Shown: positions 10,239 through 18,683 of the stretch, piece after piece | Layout of the letters: every line of letters starts with the position of its first letter | Numbering within the stretch: the first letter of the stretch is position 1 | NCBI GenBank assembly: GCA_041686855.1 | Contig: JAWLDA010000002.1 | Span: 186,001-250,000, forward strand | Length of the DNA: 64,000 nucleotides | Direction of reading: 5' to 3' | Origin: JAWLDA01 sp041686855 | GTDB taxonomy: Bacteria > Bacillota > Limnochordia > DTU080 > RSA5 | Notes under the pieces: model-generated | Told to the model about the DNA's origin: nothing | The model's database searches: none | The model's input: the letters and a program-made list of their open reading frames with translations, nothing else | Program-made: the position numbers and the translations under genes

Positions 10239-11581
10239 GACGACACCCCGCTTTCGCGCACCGTGGACGGCGGCGATTGCCATCGAAGGTTAGGGTGGGT
10301 CTGACTCATGATTTCAATGATCACTTGTGCAAGGCGCGCTGGATCGTGGCGCGCCAAGTCTGCGTCGTCGATGAGCTCCTCGATAACGGGGAGAATGCCG
10401 CAGGCCGCGACCCGCTCACTATCACACGCCACTGGAAAGGCTCCTTCCTCTTTGTAACGCTCTGCCGTCTCCTGCGGCAACTGGGCGTTGTTGAGCACTG
10501 CGTAATCAATCATGCCGTCCCCAATATGTTTTAAAAGCGCGTGTACGTGATCGTACGCCGAGAATCCTTCCGTCTCTCCCGGCTGTGTCATCACGTTGCA
10601 AACATAGATCTTGGTCGCCTCAGACGCCCGCACCGCGTCGGCAATCTCCCCGATTAGCAGGTTGGGAATGATGCTCGTAAAGAGGCTTCCTGGTCCCAGC
10701 ACAATGCCGTCGGCCCGTCGAATCGCCTCGATCGCTTCGTCGAGCGGGCGGGGATCAGGAGGAATGAGGGAGACTTTACGAATCCGTTTACGGTGAGCTC
10801 CGATCGCGCTCTCGCCCCGAAGGGTCGTGCCGTCCTCGTAGTCGGCGTGGAGTACGATCGAGTCAAGGGTGCTCGGTAGTACGCGGCCGCGAATGGCCAG
10901 CACTTTGCTCGACTCCCGGACCGCCGCTTCGAAATCACCGGTCACTTCTGTGAGCGCGGCAATGAAGAGGTTGCCGAAGCTGTGTCCGGCAAGACCGTCG
11001 CCCCCCTGAAATCGAAACTGAAACAAGCGCTCCATTAAAGGCTCTGTGTCGGCCAAGGCGACCAGGGTGTTGCGGATGTCGCCTGGGGGTGGAATCCCCA
11101 GCTCGTAGCGGAGCCTACCTGAGCTCCCCCCGTCGTCGGCCGTCGTAACGATGGCCGTAATGTTGCTCGTATGTACCTTTAAACCGCGAAGCAGTGTCGA
11201 TAACCCTGTGCCCCCGCCGATCACCACCATGCGGGGACCTCGCTTCAACTGTCTGCGCTCAAAGACCAGATCCGGCAACCGCTCCGGCCCTTCGGGCATC
11301 ACGACGGCAATGAGGGAGCGGATCGTCTGACGATACCCTGTCGCGATGAGGAGAATACCGATCACGATGACCCCCAGCCCCAGTGCTAAGGAGGCCACCT
11401 GAGGCAGCGCGCCCATCGCGCTTGCGATCGGCCTGACAAGCTTTTGCTGCAAGATGCCAAAGAGCTCAACGCCAACGGTGAGGCTCGTACCCACTCCGAT
11501 GCAGATCACTCCGGCTGCCATCAGGAGGAGCCAACGCTTCACCCGCATGCCGGGATAGAGCCACTTTAATCTTGAGTGCAT
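10235..11581 (-). CDS. yvcK: YvcK/CofD-like protein (gluconeogenesis factor) with N-terminal membrane segments
   Basis: The UPF0052/CofD-like domain starts near residue 117 with RMVVIGGGTGLSTLLRGLK, followed by TTADDGGSSGRLR and FGNLFIAALTEV. In Bacillus YvcK is needed for growth on gluconeogenic carbon and for cell shape; its biochemical activity is unsettled. The protein has 448 residues, about 130 more than B. subtilis YvcK. The extra N-terminal part carries two likely transmembrane helices (about 17-37 and 62-82), so this version is probably membrane-tethered. It lies between rapZ (37 bases upstream) and whiA (4-bp overlap). Confidence 0.94.
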   Translation of the reverse strand: MHSRLKWLYPGMRVKRWLLLMAAGVICIGVGTSLTVGVELFGILQQKLVRPIASAMGALPQVASLALGLGVIVIGILLIATGYRQTIRSLIAVVMPEGPERLPDLVFERRQLKRGPRMVVIGGGTGLSTLLRGLKVHTSNITAIVTTADDGGSSGRLRYELGIPPPGDIRNTLVALADTEPLMERLFQFRFQGGDGLAGHSFGNLFIAALTEVTGDFEAAVRESSKVLAIRGRVLPSTLDSIVLHADYEDGTTLRGESAIGAHRKRIRKVSLIPPDPRPLDEAIEAIRRADGIVLGPGSLFTSIIPNLLIGEIADAVRASEATKIYVCNVMTQPGETEGFSAYDHVHALLKHIGDGMIDYAVLNNAQLPQETAERYKEEGAFPVACDSERVAACGILPVIEELIDDADLARHDPARLAQVIIEIMSQTHPNLRWQSPPSTVRESGVSS

Positions 11582-11618
11582 GCAACCGGCCTCCTAAGTC
11601 CATTGCCCCCGGACGGCT

Positions 11619-12509
11619 TCATGCGATCGACGATGGTTCGTCAGAACTGCGGTGGATATCGCGGTGGTCCACCCCCACTCGATATCCCAACGTTCGCAGG
11701 TACGCACCCACACGTTCGGCGATGGCCACCGACCGATGCCGTCCACCGGTGCACCCGATGGCCAACAGGAGGTGGGCTTTCCCTTCTTTGACAAACTGCG
11801 GCATCAAGAACCCCAGCATGTCGTTTACCTTTTCGACAAATTGAGTAGCCAGCGGCCACTTAAAGACGTACTCCGCCACTTGAGGATCCATACCCGAAAA
11901 CGGTTTGAGCGAGGCTACGTAGTGGGGGTTGGGTAGGAACCGGACGTCAAAGAGCATGTCGGCGTCGATCGGAACGCCGTGTTTAAAGCCGAACGAGATG
12001 ACCGTGACGGCCATCTTGGGCCCTCCCTCCACGCTCGCAAAGGCGGCTTCGATCTCCTGGTGGAGTTGGCGCGGCCCCATTGTGGCTGTATTCATGATGC
12101 GATGGGCCCGACCGCGAATCCCTTCCAACTTGCGCCGCTCCTGCGCGATGGCGTCGACGATTGCTCCGTCCGTCGCCAGCGGGTGACGCCGACGTGTCTC
12201 CTTGAAGCGGCGCACCAGTGTCGCGTCGTCCGCTTCGAGGTATAAGATCTCGTAACCAAAACCCATCCGCTCAAGATCGGCGAGCGCATCTTCGAGCGAG
12301 TCAAAGAATTTACCCCCACGCACATCAGAGACGAGAGCAATCTTGTTGACACGTCCCTCAGACTGTAGGCAGAGTTCGGCAAATTTGGGAATGAGCGCCG
12401 GGGGGAGATTATCAACACAAAAGAAGCCAAGATCTTCGAAGCAATGGACGGCTTCTGACTTGCCGGCTCCAGAGAGGCCGGTGATGATGACAAACTGCAC
12501 ATTGCTCAC
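11619..12509 (-). CDS. rapZ: RNase adapter/nucleotide-binding protein RapZ (YvcJ)
   Basis: A 296-residue P-loop protein with Walker A GLSGAGKSEA near residue 10 and the conserved C-terminal GCTGGRHRSVAIAER. In Escherichia coli RapZ directs small-RNA decay that controls GlmS; in Bacillus the orthologue YvcJ binds and hydrolyses nucleotides and affects competence. The length is typical. It is the first gene of the rapZ-yvcK-whiA set, and the PHP-domain gene ends 33 bases upstream, so all four may be cotranscribed. Confidence 0.95.
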   Translation of the reverse strand: MSNVQFVIITGLSGAGKSEAVHCFEDLGFFCVDNLPPALIPKFAELCLQSEGRVNKIALVSDVRGGKFFDSLEDALADLERMGFGYEILYLEADDATLVRRFKETRRRHPLATDGAIVDAIAQERRKLEGIRGRAHRIMNTATMGPRQLHQEIEAAFASVEGGPKMAVTVISFGFKHGVPIDADMLFDVRFLPNPHYVASLKPFSGMDPQVAEYVFKWPLATQFVEKVNDMLGFLMPQFVKEGKAHLLLAIGCTGGRHRSVAIAERVGAYLRTLGYRVGVDHRDIHRSSDEPSSIA

Positions 12510-12542
12510 AACCCTCGCGCCCCCTTACCTCGGAATCGGCGA

Positions 12543-13334
12543 TTACACGTTCGTCGAAAGACGACCCTCGCGCGCCTGCACATTGAGAATCTCGTCGCTT
12601 GCCAAGCCTGCGTCGCGCGCCAGCGCGGCAGCCCTACCCAAATCCCCGACTCGCTCGGCCGAGTGAGCGTCACTCCCTAAGACGAAGCGTGCCCCCGCCG
12701 CTTTGGCAATGCGAATGTAATCGACCGTCGTGTGTGTGTGACCGGCATTGATCTCGAGCGCGCACCCGGCGCGGGCGCACGCCTTGGCCAAAGCTTCTGT
12801 ATCGATCGACAATCGGTACCCCGGATGCGTCACCACGTGTACCCGGTTGCGCAACACGGCGTTTACGATCGCCGTTGTGTTTAACCAGCGCGCCTCCTGA
12901 GCCCATTTGGGCGCTCGATTGCTGAGGAGATTGCGAGCGAGAAGGCCGAGGCCGTCCTCCCACGGGCGCCACCGCACCAGTGGATGAAGACCCACGAGCA
13001 CGATGTCGAACTGATCTTGCATTTTGAGGGGAATGTCGAGTCGACCATCGATCGAGATCACATTAGCTTCGACACCCATTAACACCTTCATTTCAGGATA
13101 CATCTCGCGAGCCTCGATCACCTCCCGACGGATTGCGTCAAAGACACCAAGGTTTTCCACTCCGATACCGAAGAGGTTAGCGGGCCCGTGATCAGAGATG
13201 GCGACTGCCTTCAATCCTCGCTCACGGGCCGCTCGCACATTTTCGAGTACCGTGCTCCTGCCGTGACTAAACCGCGTGTGCGTGTGATAATCAGCGACGA
13301 TATCGTACGCTCCCAAACGCATCGCTTGTACCAC
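12543..13334 (-). CDS. PHP-domain metal-dependent phosphoesterase
   Basis: A 263-residue polymerase-and-histidinol-phosphatase family protein. Metal-binding signatures appear in order: YHTHTRFSHG near the N-terminus, AISDHGP, MGVEANV, GLHPLV, THPGY, EINAGH and GSDAHSAERVGDL at the C-terminal end. These match the YcdX-like stand-alone hydrolase branch and not the histidinol phosphatase HisK, although the substrate is unknown. The first start is GTG at 13334; ATG at 13322 is an alternative. It begins 9 bases after the GH15 gene and precedes rapZ. Confidence 0.85.
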   Translation of the reverse strand: MVQAMRLGAYDIVADYHTHTRFSHGRSTVLENVRAARERGLKAVAISDHGPANLFGIGVENLGVFDAIRREVIEAREMYPEMKVLMGVEANVISIDGRLDIPLKMQDQFDIVLVGLHPLVRWRPWEDGLGLLARNLLSNRAPKWAQEARWLNTTAIVNAVLRNRVHVVTHPGYRLSIDTEALAKACARAGCALEINAGHTHTTVDYIRIAKAAGARFVLGSDAHSAERVGDLGRAAALARDAGLASDEILNVQAREGRLSTNV

Positions 13335-13343
13335 CCCACTTTT

Positions 13344-15344
13344 TTAGGTTGAGCGGGTCGTCGCGTCCCACGCGTCGGCCAACCGGGCCTTCGCTTCGAG
13401 GGCATCCACCGCTTCAACGTACTTCAAGACGGCTGAGACAAAGGTGCTGTGTGACCATGTGAGAGGGGCCACCGAGAGCGGTTCACCGGTGGTGGGATGC
13501 AACTGTTCGGACAAGACACCGGTCTCGTAGGCCCGGTCCACGACCCACTCCAACAACGCTTTCGCCTCGGCCAATTCGTGCATCTCCCGCGCCCTGCCGA
13601 TCATCCATTCGCAGAGCCACAACGTGCATATGATCCACGGATTCCCGGGTACGCCCGGCAACCCGCGGCTAAAGTAATAGTCGCCCTCGTAACGGGCGAG
13701 ACCTCCGACGCTTCCCGGAACCCACAGCCCGGCGCGTATCGCCTCGAACGTGCGCACGAGGCGGGGATCGTCAGCCGGCAGAACGCCAAAACCGTACAAT
13801 CCGTACATGCTGCTCTCCAGCGTCAGGTCAGGCACGACGCCACCGTCGACGAGGGAGACACCCCGGACGAATCGCTCTTCCGCCGTATCGTATAAGTGAT
13901 TGAGGATCCCTGCGCGCACCTCGACGGCAACCTTCTCGTACTTGCGCGCCCGCCGATCGTCACCAAAGAGCCGCGCAAACCGGGCGGCGGCCACCAGTCC
14001 CGCCCAAACGGCCGACGCTGTGAAGGTAAACACCCCGCGCCGCTCCTCCCACAAGTCGTAACTCTCCAACGGGAGGCCGGTGACAGGGTCGCGGTATCCG
14101 CACATGAAGTCGCCCGCGGGCTTAATCAGCTGCCCGTACATCGCTTCCGCGAACTCCAGACTGCGCGTGAGTGAATAGTGATGCCAAAGCGCCCAGATAA
14201 CCAGAGCTGTCTCATCCTCTTGGATCGGCAACTGGGGGGACTGATCGCACACCCAGGGATGCCAGCTCGATCCGACGGAACCGTCGGGATGGTATTTATG
14301 CCATAAGTACCCCCCACGCGAGACCCCCCGGCGACAAAATTCGAAGAACTCTCGAGTGAGCTCCGTGTACCCTGCCTTGTCCAAAGCGTACGCGACGAGC
14401 GCTCCGTCCCGCGGCCACATATAACTGTAATGGTCGCGATTAAAGCGCAGAATGTCCGTATCATTGGCGGCCAGGATCGCCCCATCTTGGTCGATTTGCG
14501 TCCGGATGATCAGCAAACTGCGTTTAAACAGCTGGACGACGGGTTCGTCCAAATCCTTAAAATCCCAAGGGCTCTTATCCAACCACGCGCGCCAGTAGAT
14601 GCGCGTCTCCTCCATGAGTTTGATGACACCTTCTCGCCGCACCAACCGGTGCAGGCGCCTCGCCTCCTCAAAATCTTTGCCGCATGCGATCCAGTAGTCC
14701 AGCGACGCCGCCTCACCACCGTCAAGGTAGAGGCGGAAGCTGATCGTCGAATCGACGGAGCCTTGCGCAATGGGGTTGCCTTCGAGCCATCCGTCTTCGG
14801 CGTCACGCCACGTCCCTTCGTTGCCTCCAAAGCGCTTGGTGCCGGTGGCGTACTGAAAGATGCCCTCTTCGGGACCGAGACCGCTGATAAGGAAGCAGAC
14901 ATTACGCTTGTAGTGCATGATGGAATCGGTGGCTAAATCGTAGAGGCTGGTGTCGCCGATATCACTCTCGTCAATGCAAAAGTCATGCGTAAAGAAGAGG
15001 CGCACTTCACGGTCGGCGTCGTGAAGGTTAGTCACGTTGATACGTTTGAGAAAGAGGTTTTCACGGTGGTGCACCGTGTCGGTGATTTCGAGACGGACGC
15101 CCATCCCTGCGTGAAGCGCGCTCACGTTGGAGACGAGCGTCTCATCCTCATAGGCCAAGGAACGTACCCACGAATCCGAGTGTACCCAGTCGAATTCGCC
15201 GTCGACCCACACACCTATGGCGTTCCGATGTCCGAGAATGTGGTTGGCCTCACCGACGCGCGGAAAGTATAAGTCCCGCATGTTGAGTTCGGCATCGAAG
15301 TTCACCAGCATCGTGCCGTTGCCTAGAGCGAGGTGTCGGGGCAA
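13344..15344 (-). CDS. GH15 glucoamylase-like glycoside hydrolase
   Basis: A 666-residue two-part enzyme of the prokaryotic glucoamylase family. An N-terminal beta-sandwich domain (about 1-270, starting PRHLALGNGTMLVNFDAE) is followed by an (alpha/alpha)6 barrel (about 290-640) with the YMWPRDGALVAYALDKAG substrate-binding motif, SSWHPWV, QEDETALVIWALW and CEWMIGRA. Family members release glucose from alpha-glucans or hydrolyse trehalose; the exact substrate cannot be told. The start is TTG with GGGAGGG at 6 bases. No signal peptide is seen, so it is probably cytoplasmic. It is divergent from the DUF4912-GH57 pair and belongs to the alpha-glucan locus at 13344-21178. Confidence 0.9.
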   Translation of the reverse strand: MPRHLALGNGTMLVNFDAELNMRDLYFPRVGEANHILGHRNAIGVWVDGEFDWVHSDSWVRSLAYEDETLVSNVSALHAGMGVRLEITDTVHHRENLFLKRINVTNLHDADREVRLFFTHDFCIDESDIGDTSLYDLATDSIMHYKRNVCFLISGLGPEEGIFQYATGTKRFGGNEGTWRDAEDGWLEGNPIAQGSVDSTISFRLYLDGGEAASLDYWIACGKDFEEARRLHRLVRREGVIKLMEETRIYWRAWLDKSPWDFKDLDEPVVQLFKRSLLIIRTQIDQDGAILAANDTDILRFNRDHYSYMWPRDGALVAYALDKAGYTELTREFFEFCRRGVSRGGYLWHKYHPDGSVGSSWHPWVCDQSPQLPIQEDETALVIWALWHHYSLTRSLEFAEAMYGQLIKPAGDFMCGYRDPVTGLPLESYDLWEERRGVFTFTASAVWAGLVAAARFARLFGDDRRARKYEKVAVEVRAGILNHLYDTAEERFVRGVSLVDGGVVPDLTLESSMYGLYGFGVLPADDPRLVRTFEAIRAGLWVPGSVGGLARYEGDYYFSRGLPGVPGNPWIICTLWLCEWMIGRAREMHELAEAKALLEWVVDRAYETGVLSEQLHPTTGEPLSVAPLTWSHSTFVSAVLKYVEAVDALEAKARLADAWDATTRST

Positions 15345-15445
15345 GATAAGCCCTCCCAGGATCAGGTCTGGCAGTGTGCGGCAACATGAGTGACGCCGCG
15401 CCGTGCTAAGTATCGCCTATTGCTCCCTCGAATACTCCCCCGAAA

Positions 15446-15483
15446 CCTAGGAAAGGCTACTCTCCACTGCCGCCTTTCCTAGG
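15446..15483. promoter_or_regulatory. 11-bp perfect inverted repeat upstream of the DUF4912 gene
   Basis: CCTAGGAAAGG (15446-15456) and its exact reverse complement CCTTTCCTAGG (15473-15483) flank a 16-base spacer. The repeat lies in the 163-base divergent gap between the GH15 gene and the DUF4912 gene, and ends 5 bases before the AAAGGAG Shine-Dalgarno. It could be a repressor operator or an RNA hairpin in the leader. No T-run follows, so it is not an ordinary terminator. Confidence 0.6.
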
Positions 15484-15507
15484 GACGACAAAGGAGTTTA
15501 TCGTGGG

Positions 15508-15996
15508 ATGCACAACCAACCTGGAGTTCAGCCTTTAAGCGATGCAGCTGACGCCTCGCGCTACCTTGTAGCCGGCGCTCGCCAAACCGAGCCGCCCTTA
15601 CCGTCTGCGTACGCAAAGAACCAAGTGACACTCCTCGTGCGCGATCCACATTGGATCTACGCGTTTTGGGAGTGCCACGCCGCGGACGGTCGGCTCGACC
15701 TTTACCGCACCGACCCGTCAAGCACGGTGCGTGACCTTGTTGCAACATTCCCGGTGACGGGCACCGGCAGCCGGTACCTCCACGTCCCCCATGCTGCCGG
15801 GCACTACATTGCGGGATTGACGGCATCCGGTCTACCTACCCTCATGAGCGCGCTGGTGCAAACTCCACCCGATGCGCCCTCGGACCTCTACGACGAAGCC
15901 TGGATGAGCATCGACGCACTGCAATACTGGCTGCGACAGCGGACACTCGCTTCGTCACCCGGAATCACGCCTCTTGTACTTCCCGAACACCACTAG
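15508..15996 (+). CDS. DUF4912 domain protein
   Basis: A 162-residue protein whose middle part (about residues 40-135) matches the DUF4912 pattern, with VTLLVRDPHWIYAFWE followed by SRYLHVPHAAGHYIAGL. The domain has no established activity. In other bacteria it is found beside GH57 alpha-glucan enzymes, as here, which suggests a helper or carbohydrate-binding role; that is inference. No signal peptide or membrane segment is visible. AAAGGAG lies 12 bases before the ATG. The stop is followed within 3 bases by the GH57 start, so the two are translationally linked. Confidence 0.8.
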   Translation: MHNQPGVQPLSDAADASRYLVAGARQTEPPLPSAYAKNQVTLLVRDPHWIYAFWECHAADGRLDLYRTDPSSTVRDLVATFPVTGTGSRYLHVPHAAGHYIAGLTASGLPTLMSALVQTPPDAPSDLYDEAWMSIDALQYWLRQRTLASSPGITPLVLPEHH

Positions 15997-15999
15997 GAG

Positions 16000-17649
16000 A
16001 TGATGACGTTGACGAATGTGACCGCGCCTCAAGGTTATCTCGCACTCGTGCTGCACGCGCACCTTCCCTTTGTGCGCCATCCCGAGAACGCCTATCACTT
16101 AGAAGAGCTATGGCTCTTTGAGGCGATCACCGACACGTACATCCCTATCGTCGACGTGATGAACGGGTGGGTGCGTGACGGTGTCCCGTTTGCGTTGACC
16201 ATGTCGGTCACACCAACGCTCTCATCCATGCTGGCCGACCCGCTCTTACAGGCTCGATATATCGACCACTTAGATCGCAGCGTCGCCCTGGCACACCAGG
16301 AGGTGCGCAGCAACCGCGCTCGTCCCGAGGTCGCCAGATTGGCATCGTGGTACAAAGAACGCTTTGAGTGGACGCGCCACCAGTTCGTCCACACCTATCG
16401 TCGAGATCTCCTGGGCGCGCTCACCAACCTCGTACCGCACGGGCTGGAGTTGATGGCCTCAGCGGCAACCCATGGTTTCCTGCCGCTTATGGAGCCGGTT
16501 TCCGGTGCAGCACGGGCCCAAATTTCTGCCGGAGTCCAACACCACGTCGCTACCTTTGGGCACAGGCCCCAAGGTTTCTGGTTGCCCGAGTGCGCATACC
16601 ACCCCGAACACGACCGGCATCTCGTCGCTGAGGGGATCGGTTATACCATCACCGATACGCACGGGGTGGCCCACGCAGTTCCGCGCCCCCGCTACGCCGT
16701 GTACGCCCCAGTCTACTCTGGGCACGGGTTGGCCGTCTTTGCACGGGATCCGGAGAGTTCCAAACAAGTGTGGAGCGCGGACGAAGGATATCCCGGCGAC
16801 TTCGAGTACCGAGAGTTTTATCGAGACGCGGGCCACGACCTGCCTTGGGAGGAGCTTGCTCCGTTCCTGCCGTGGGGTGTGCGAGCCGATACGGGATTAA
16901 AGTACTATCGAATTACGGGAAAAGGGGTTCACAAAGAGTTGTACGACCCCGAGCGCGCTCGTGAGCGCGCCCGAGTGCACGCCGCCAACTTTCACTTTAA
17001 CCGTGAGCATCAGGTGCGCCACCTAAGGGCCCACATGGACCGCCCGCCGATTGTGACGGCGCCTTACGATGCCGAGCTCTTTGGCCACTGGTGGTACGAG
17101 GGTCCCGAGTTCATCGACCATCTCATGCGTCGGCTGGCTGATGATCGTCGCGTCGTCGCGGCGACGACACCCCGGGCCTACTTGGCCGAGTATCCGATCA
17201 ACCAGGTGGTGCAGCTCTCTCACTCGACGTGGGGATACAAAGGGTACTCTGAAGTGTGGTTGAATGAATCCAACGACTGGATCTATCGGCACCTGCACCA
17301 CGCGGCAGAGCGGATGACCGAATTGGCCCGATCTGCACAAGACCGGGCCACAGACGATCTGATACGCCGGGCGCTCAACCAGGCGGCGCGGGAACTCTTT
17401 CTCGCGCAGAGCTCCGATTGGGCGTTCATTATGAAGTCGGGAACCGTGGTGGAGTACGCGATTCGCCGGACCCATCGACACTTACACAACTTCATGCGAT
17501 TGGACCGGGAGATTACGGCAGGTCAAATCGACGAACCCAACCTGCGAGTGCTTGAGTCGCGGCACAATCTCCTACCCCAACTTGACTACCGCATCTTCCT
17601 GGAGACCGCGGTCGTCACGCCGCCGCCGACGCCGAGTCTAGCTCGATGA
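16000..17649 (+). CDS. GH57 family 1,4-alpha-glucan branching-type enzyme
   Basis: A 549-residue protein with the GH57 (beta/alpha)7 barrel (starting GYLALVLHAHLPFVRHPE) and a DUF1957-like C-terminal helical region. WLPECAYHPEHD (about residue 195) holds the Glu nucleophile position and TAPYDAELFGHWWYEG (about residue 350) the catalytic Asp region; these are the marks of the branching-enzyme subgroup. Such enzymes form alpha-1,6 branches in alpha-1,4-glucan. The first ATG (16000) abuts AGGAG directly, so ATG at 16003 or TTG at 16009 may be the true start. The 3' end overlaps the convergent nucleotidyltransferase gene by 64 bases. Confidence 0.9.
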   Translation: MMTLTNVTAPQGYLALVLHAHLPFVRHPENAYHLEELWLFEAITDTYIPIVDVMNGWVRDGVPFALTMSVTPTLSSMLADPLLQARYIDHLDRSVALAHQEVRSNRARPEVARLASWYKERFEWTRHQFVHTYRRDLLGALTNLVPHGLELMASAATHGFLPLMEPVSGAARAQISAGVQHHVATFGHRPQGFWLPECAYHPEHDRHLVAEGIGYTITDTHGVAHAVPRPRYAVYAPVYSGHGLAVFARDPESSKQVWSADEGYPGDFEYREFYRDAGHDLPWEELAPFLPWGVRADTGLKYYRITGKGVHKELYDPERARERARVHAANFHFNREHQVRHLRAHMDRPPIVTAPYDAELFGHWWYEGPEFIDHLMRRLADDRRVVAATTPRAYLAEYPINQVVQLSHSTWGYKGYSEVWLNESNDWIYRHLHHAAERMTELARSAQDRATDDLIRRALNQAARELFLAQSSDWAFIMKSGTVVEYAIRRTHRHLHNFMRLDREITAGQIDEPNLRVLESRHNLLPQLDYRIFLETAVVTPPPTPSLAR

Positions 17650-18671
17650 CCTAACGTTGCACCTGGCGTAAGGCTCGCTCGCTCCTCTAATACGGCATGT
17701 CGCCCGATCGCCGCCCCGCTGACTCTGGCGCCGGGACCGATGTAACTCTCCTCCCAAACGACCGAGTGTTCGACCACGGCGCCCGGCATCACGCGACACT
17801 TCGGTCCGAGCACGGCGCACGGTCCGACACGGGCGCCCTCTTCTACGATGGCGCCTGCTCCGATCACCACAGGAGCGACGAGGTGCGCTCCTGGATAGAT
17901 ACGGGCCTTCGGGTCTACGTTGATTGCATTCTCCGACAGGTCCTCGAGGGAAGGGAGCCTCACCTTGCCTGTTAAGACGTCGCTTTGGGCCTGAATATAT
18001 TGGTCGCAGCTCCCGATGTCTGACCAATACCCTTCGCCCTTATAGGCGTACAAAGGACGCCCTCCATTTAGCAGTCGCGGGAACAGATCCCGGCTGAAAT
18101 CGAAGGCGACCCCTTCGGGCACCGCTCGTAACGCCCCAGGCTCCAACACATAGATGCCCGTGTTCACCGTGTTGCTGAACACTTCGTTTGGCTGGGGCTT
18201 CTCTAGGAATCGCTCGATACGCCCTTCTTCCGTTCGGGCGACAATCCCGTAGGCCGTTGGATCTTCAACCTCCGTAACAATCAACGTAGCGTCGGCGTTC
18301 TTTTCTTTATGCCATCGCACCGCCCCGACGAGATCAAAGTCGGTCAAACAATCCCCGCTGATAACAAGGAACGTATCGTCCAAAGCATCCGTCAACATAC
18401 GCACACCACCAGCGGTGCCCAGCGGCTCTGCCTCGTAGCTGTAACCCAAACTGACCCCATAACGACTTCCGTCTCCGAACACTTGCCGAAACTGCCCAGG
18501 TAGGTAACACGTCGTCAGGATGATCTCCTCAAAACCGTTCGCTTTGAGCAAGTGGATGATGTGCTCTAACACGGGACGGTTGGCGACGGGGACCATGGGT
18601 TTGGGGCAGTCCTCCGTAAACGGTCTCAGGCGCGTCCCCTTACCGCCGGCCATCACAACTGCCTTCAACAC
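17586..18671 (-). CDS. Sugar-phosphate nucleotidyltransferase (NDP-sugar pyrophosphorylase)
   Basis: A 361-residue protein with an N-terminal nucleotidyltransferase domain (about 1-235) containing MAGGKGTRLRPFTEDCPKP, SGDCLTDFD and EKPQPNEVFSNTVNTG, then a left-handed beta-helix of hexapeptide repeats (about 255-340). It resembles mannose-1-phosphate guanylyltransferases and glucose-1-phosphate nucleotidyltransferases; the sugar and base cannot be fixed. Many relatives continue into a phosphomannomutase domain (about 820 residues in all). Here the beta-helix ends in VTTAVSRKMR and stops inside the convergent GH57 gene. The GT4 gene ends just upstream (13 bases), so this enzyme may supply its sugar nucleotide. 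Confidence 0.88.
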   Translation of the reverse strand: MLKAVVMAGGKGTRLRPFTEDCPKPMVPVANRPVLEHIIHLLKANGFEEIILTTCYLPGQFRQVFGDGSRYGVSLGYSYEAEPLGTAGGVRMLTDALDDTFLVISGDCLTDFDLVGAVRWHKEKNADATLIVTEVEDPTAYGIVARTEEGRIERFLEKPQPNEVFSNTVNTGIYVLEPGALRAVPEGVAFDFSRDLFPRLLNGGRPLYAYKGEGYWSDIGSCDQYIQAQSDVLTGKVRLPSLEDLSENAINVDPKARIYPGAHLVAPVVIGAGAIVEEGARVGPCAVLGPKCRVMPGAVVEHSVVWEESYIGPGARVSGAAIGRHAVLEERASLTPGATLGHRARLGVGGGVTTAVSRKMR

Positions 18672-18683
18672 GCATGCACTCCT

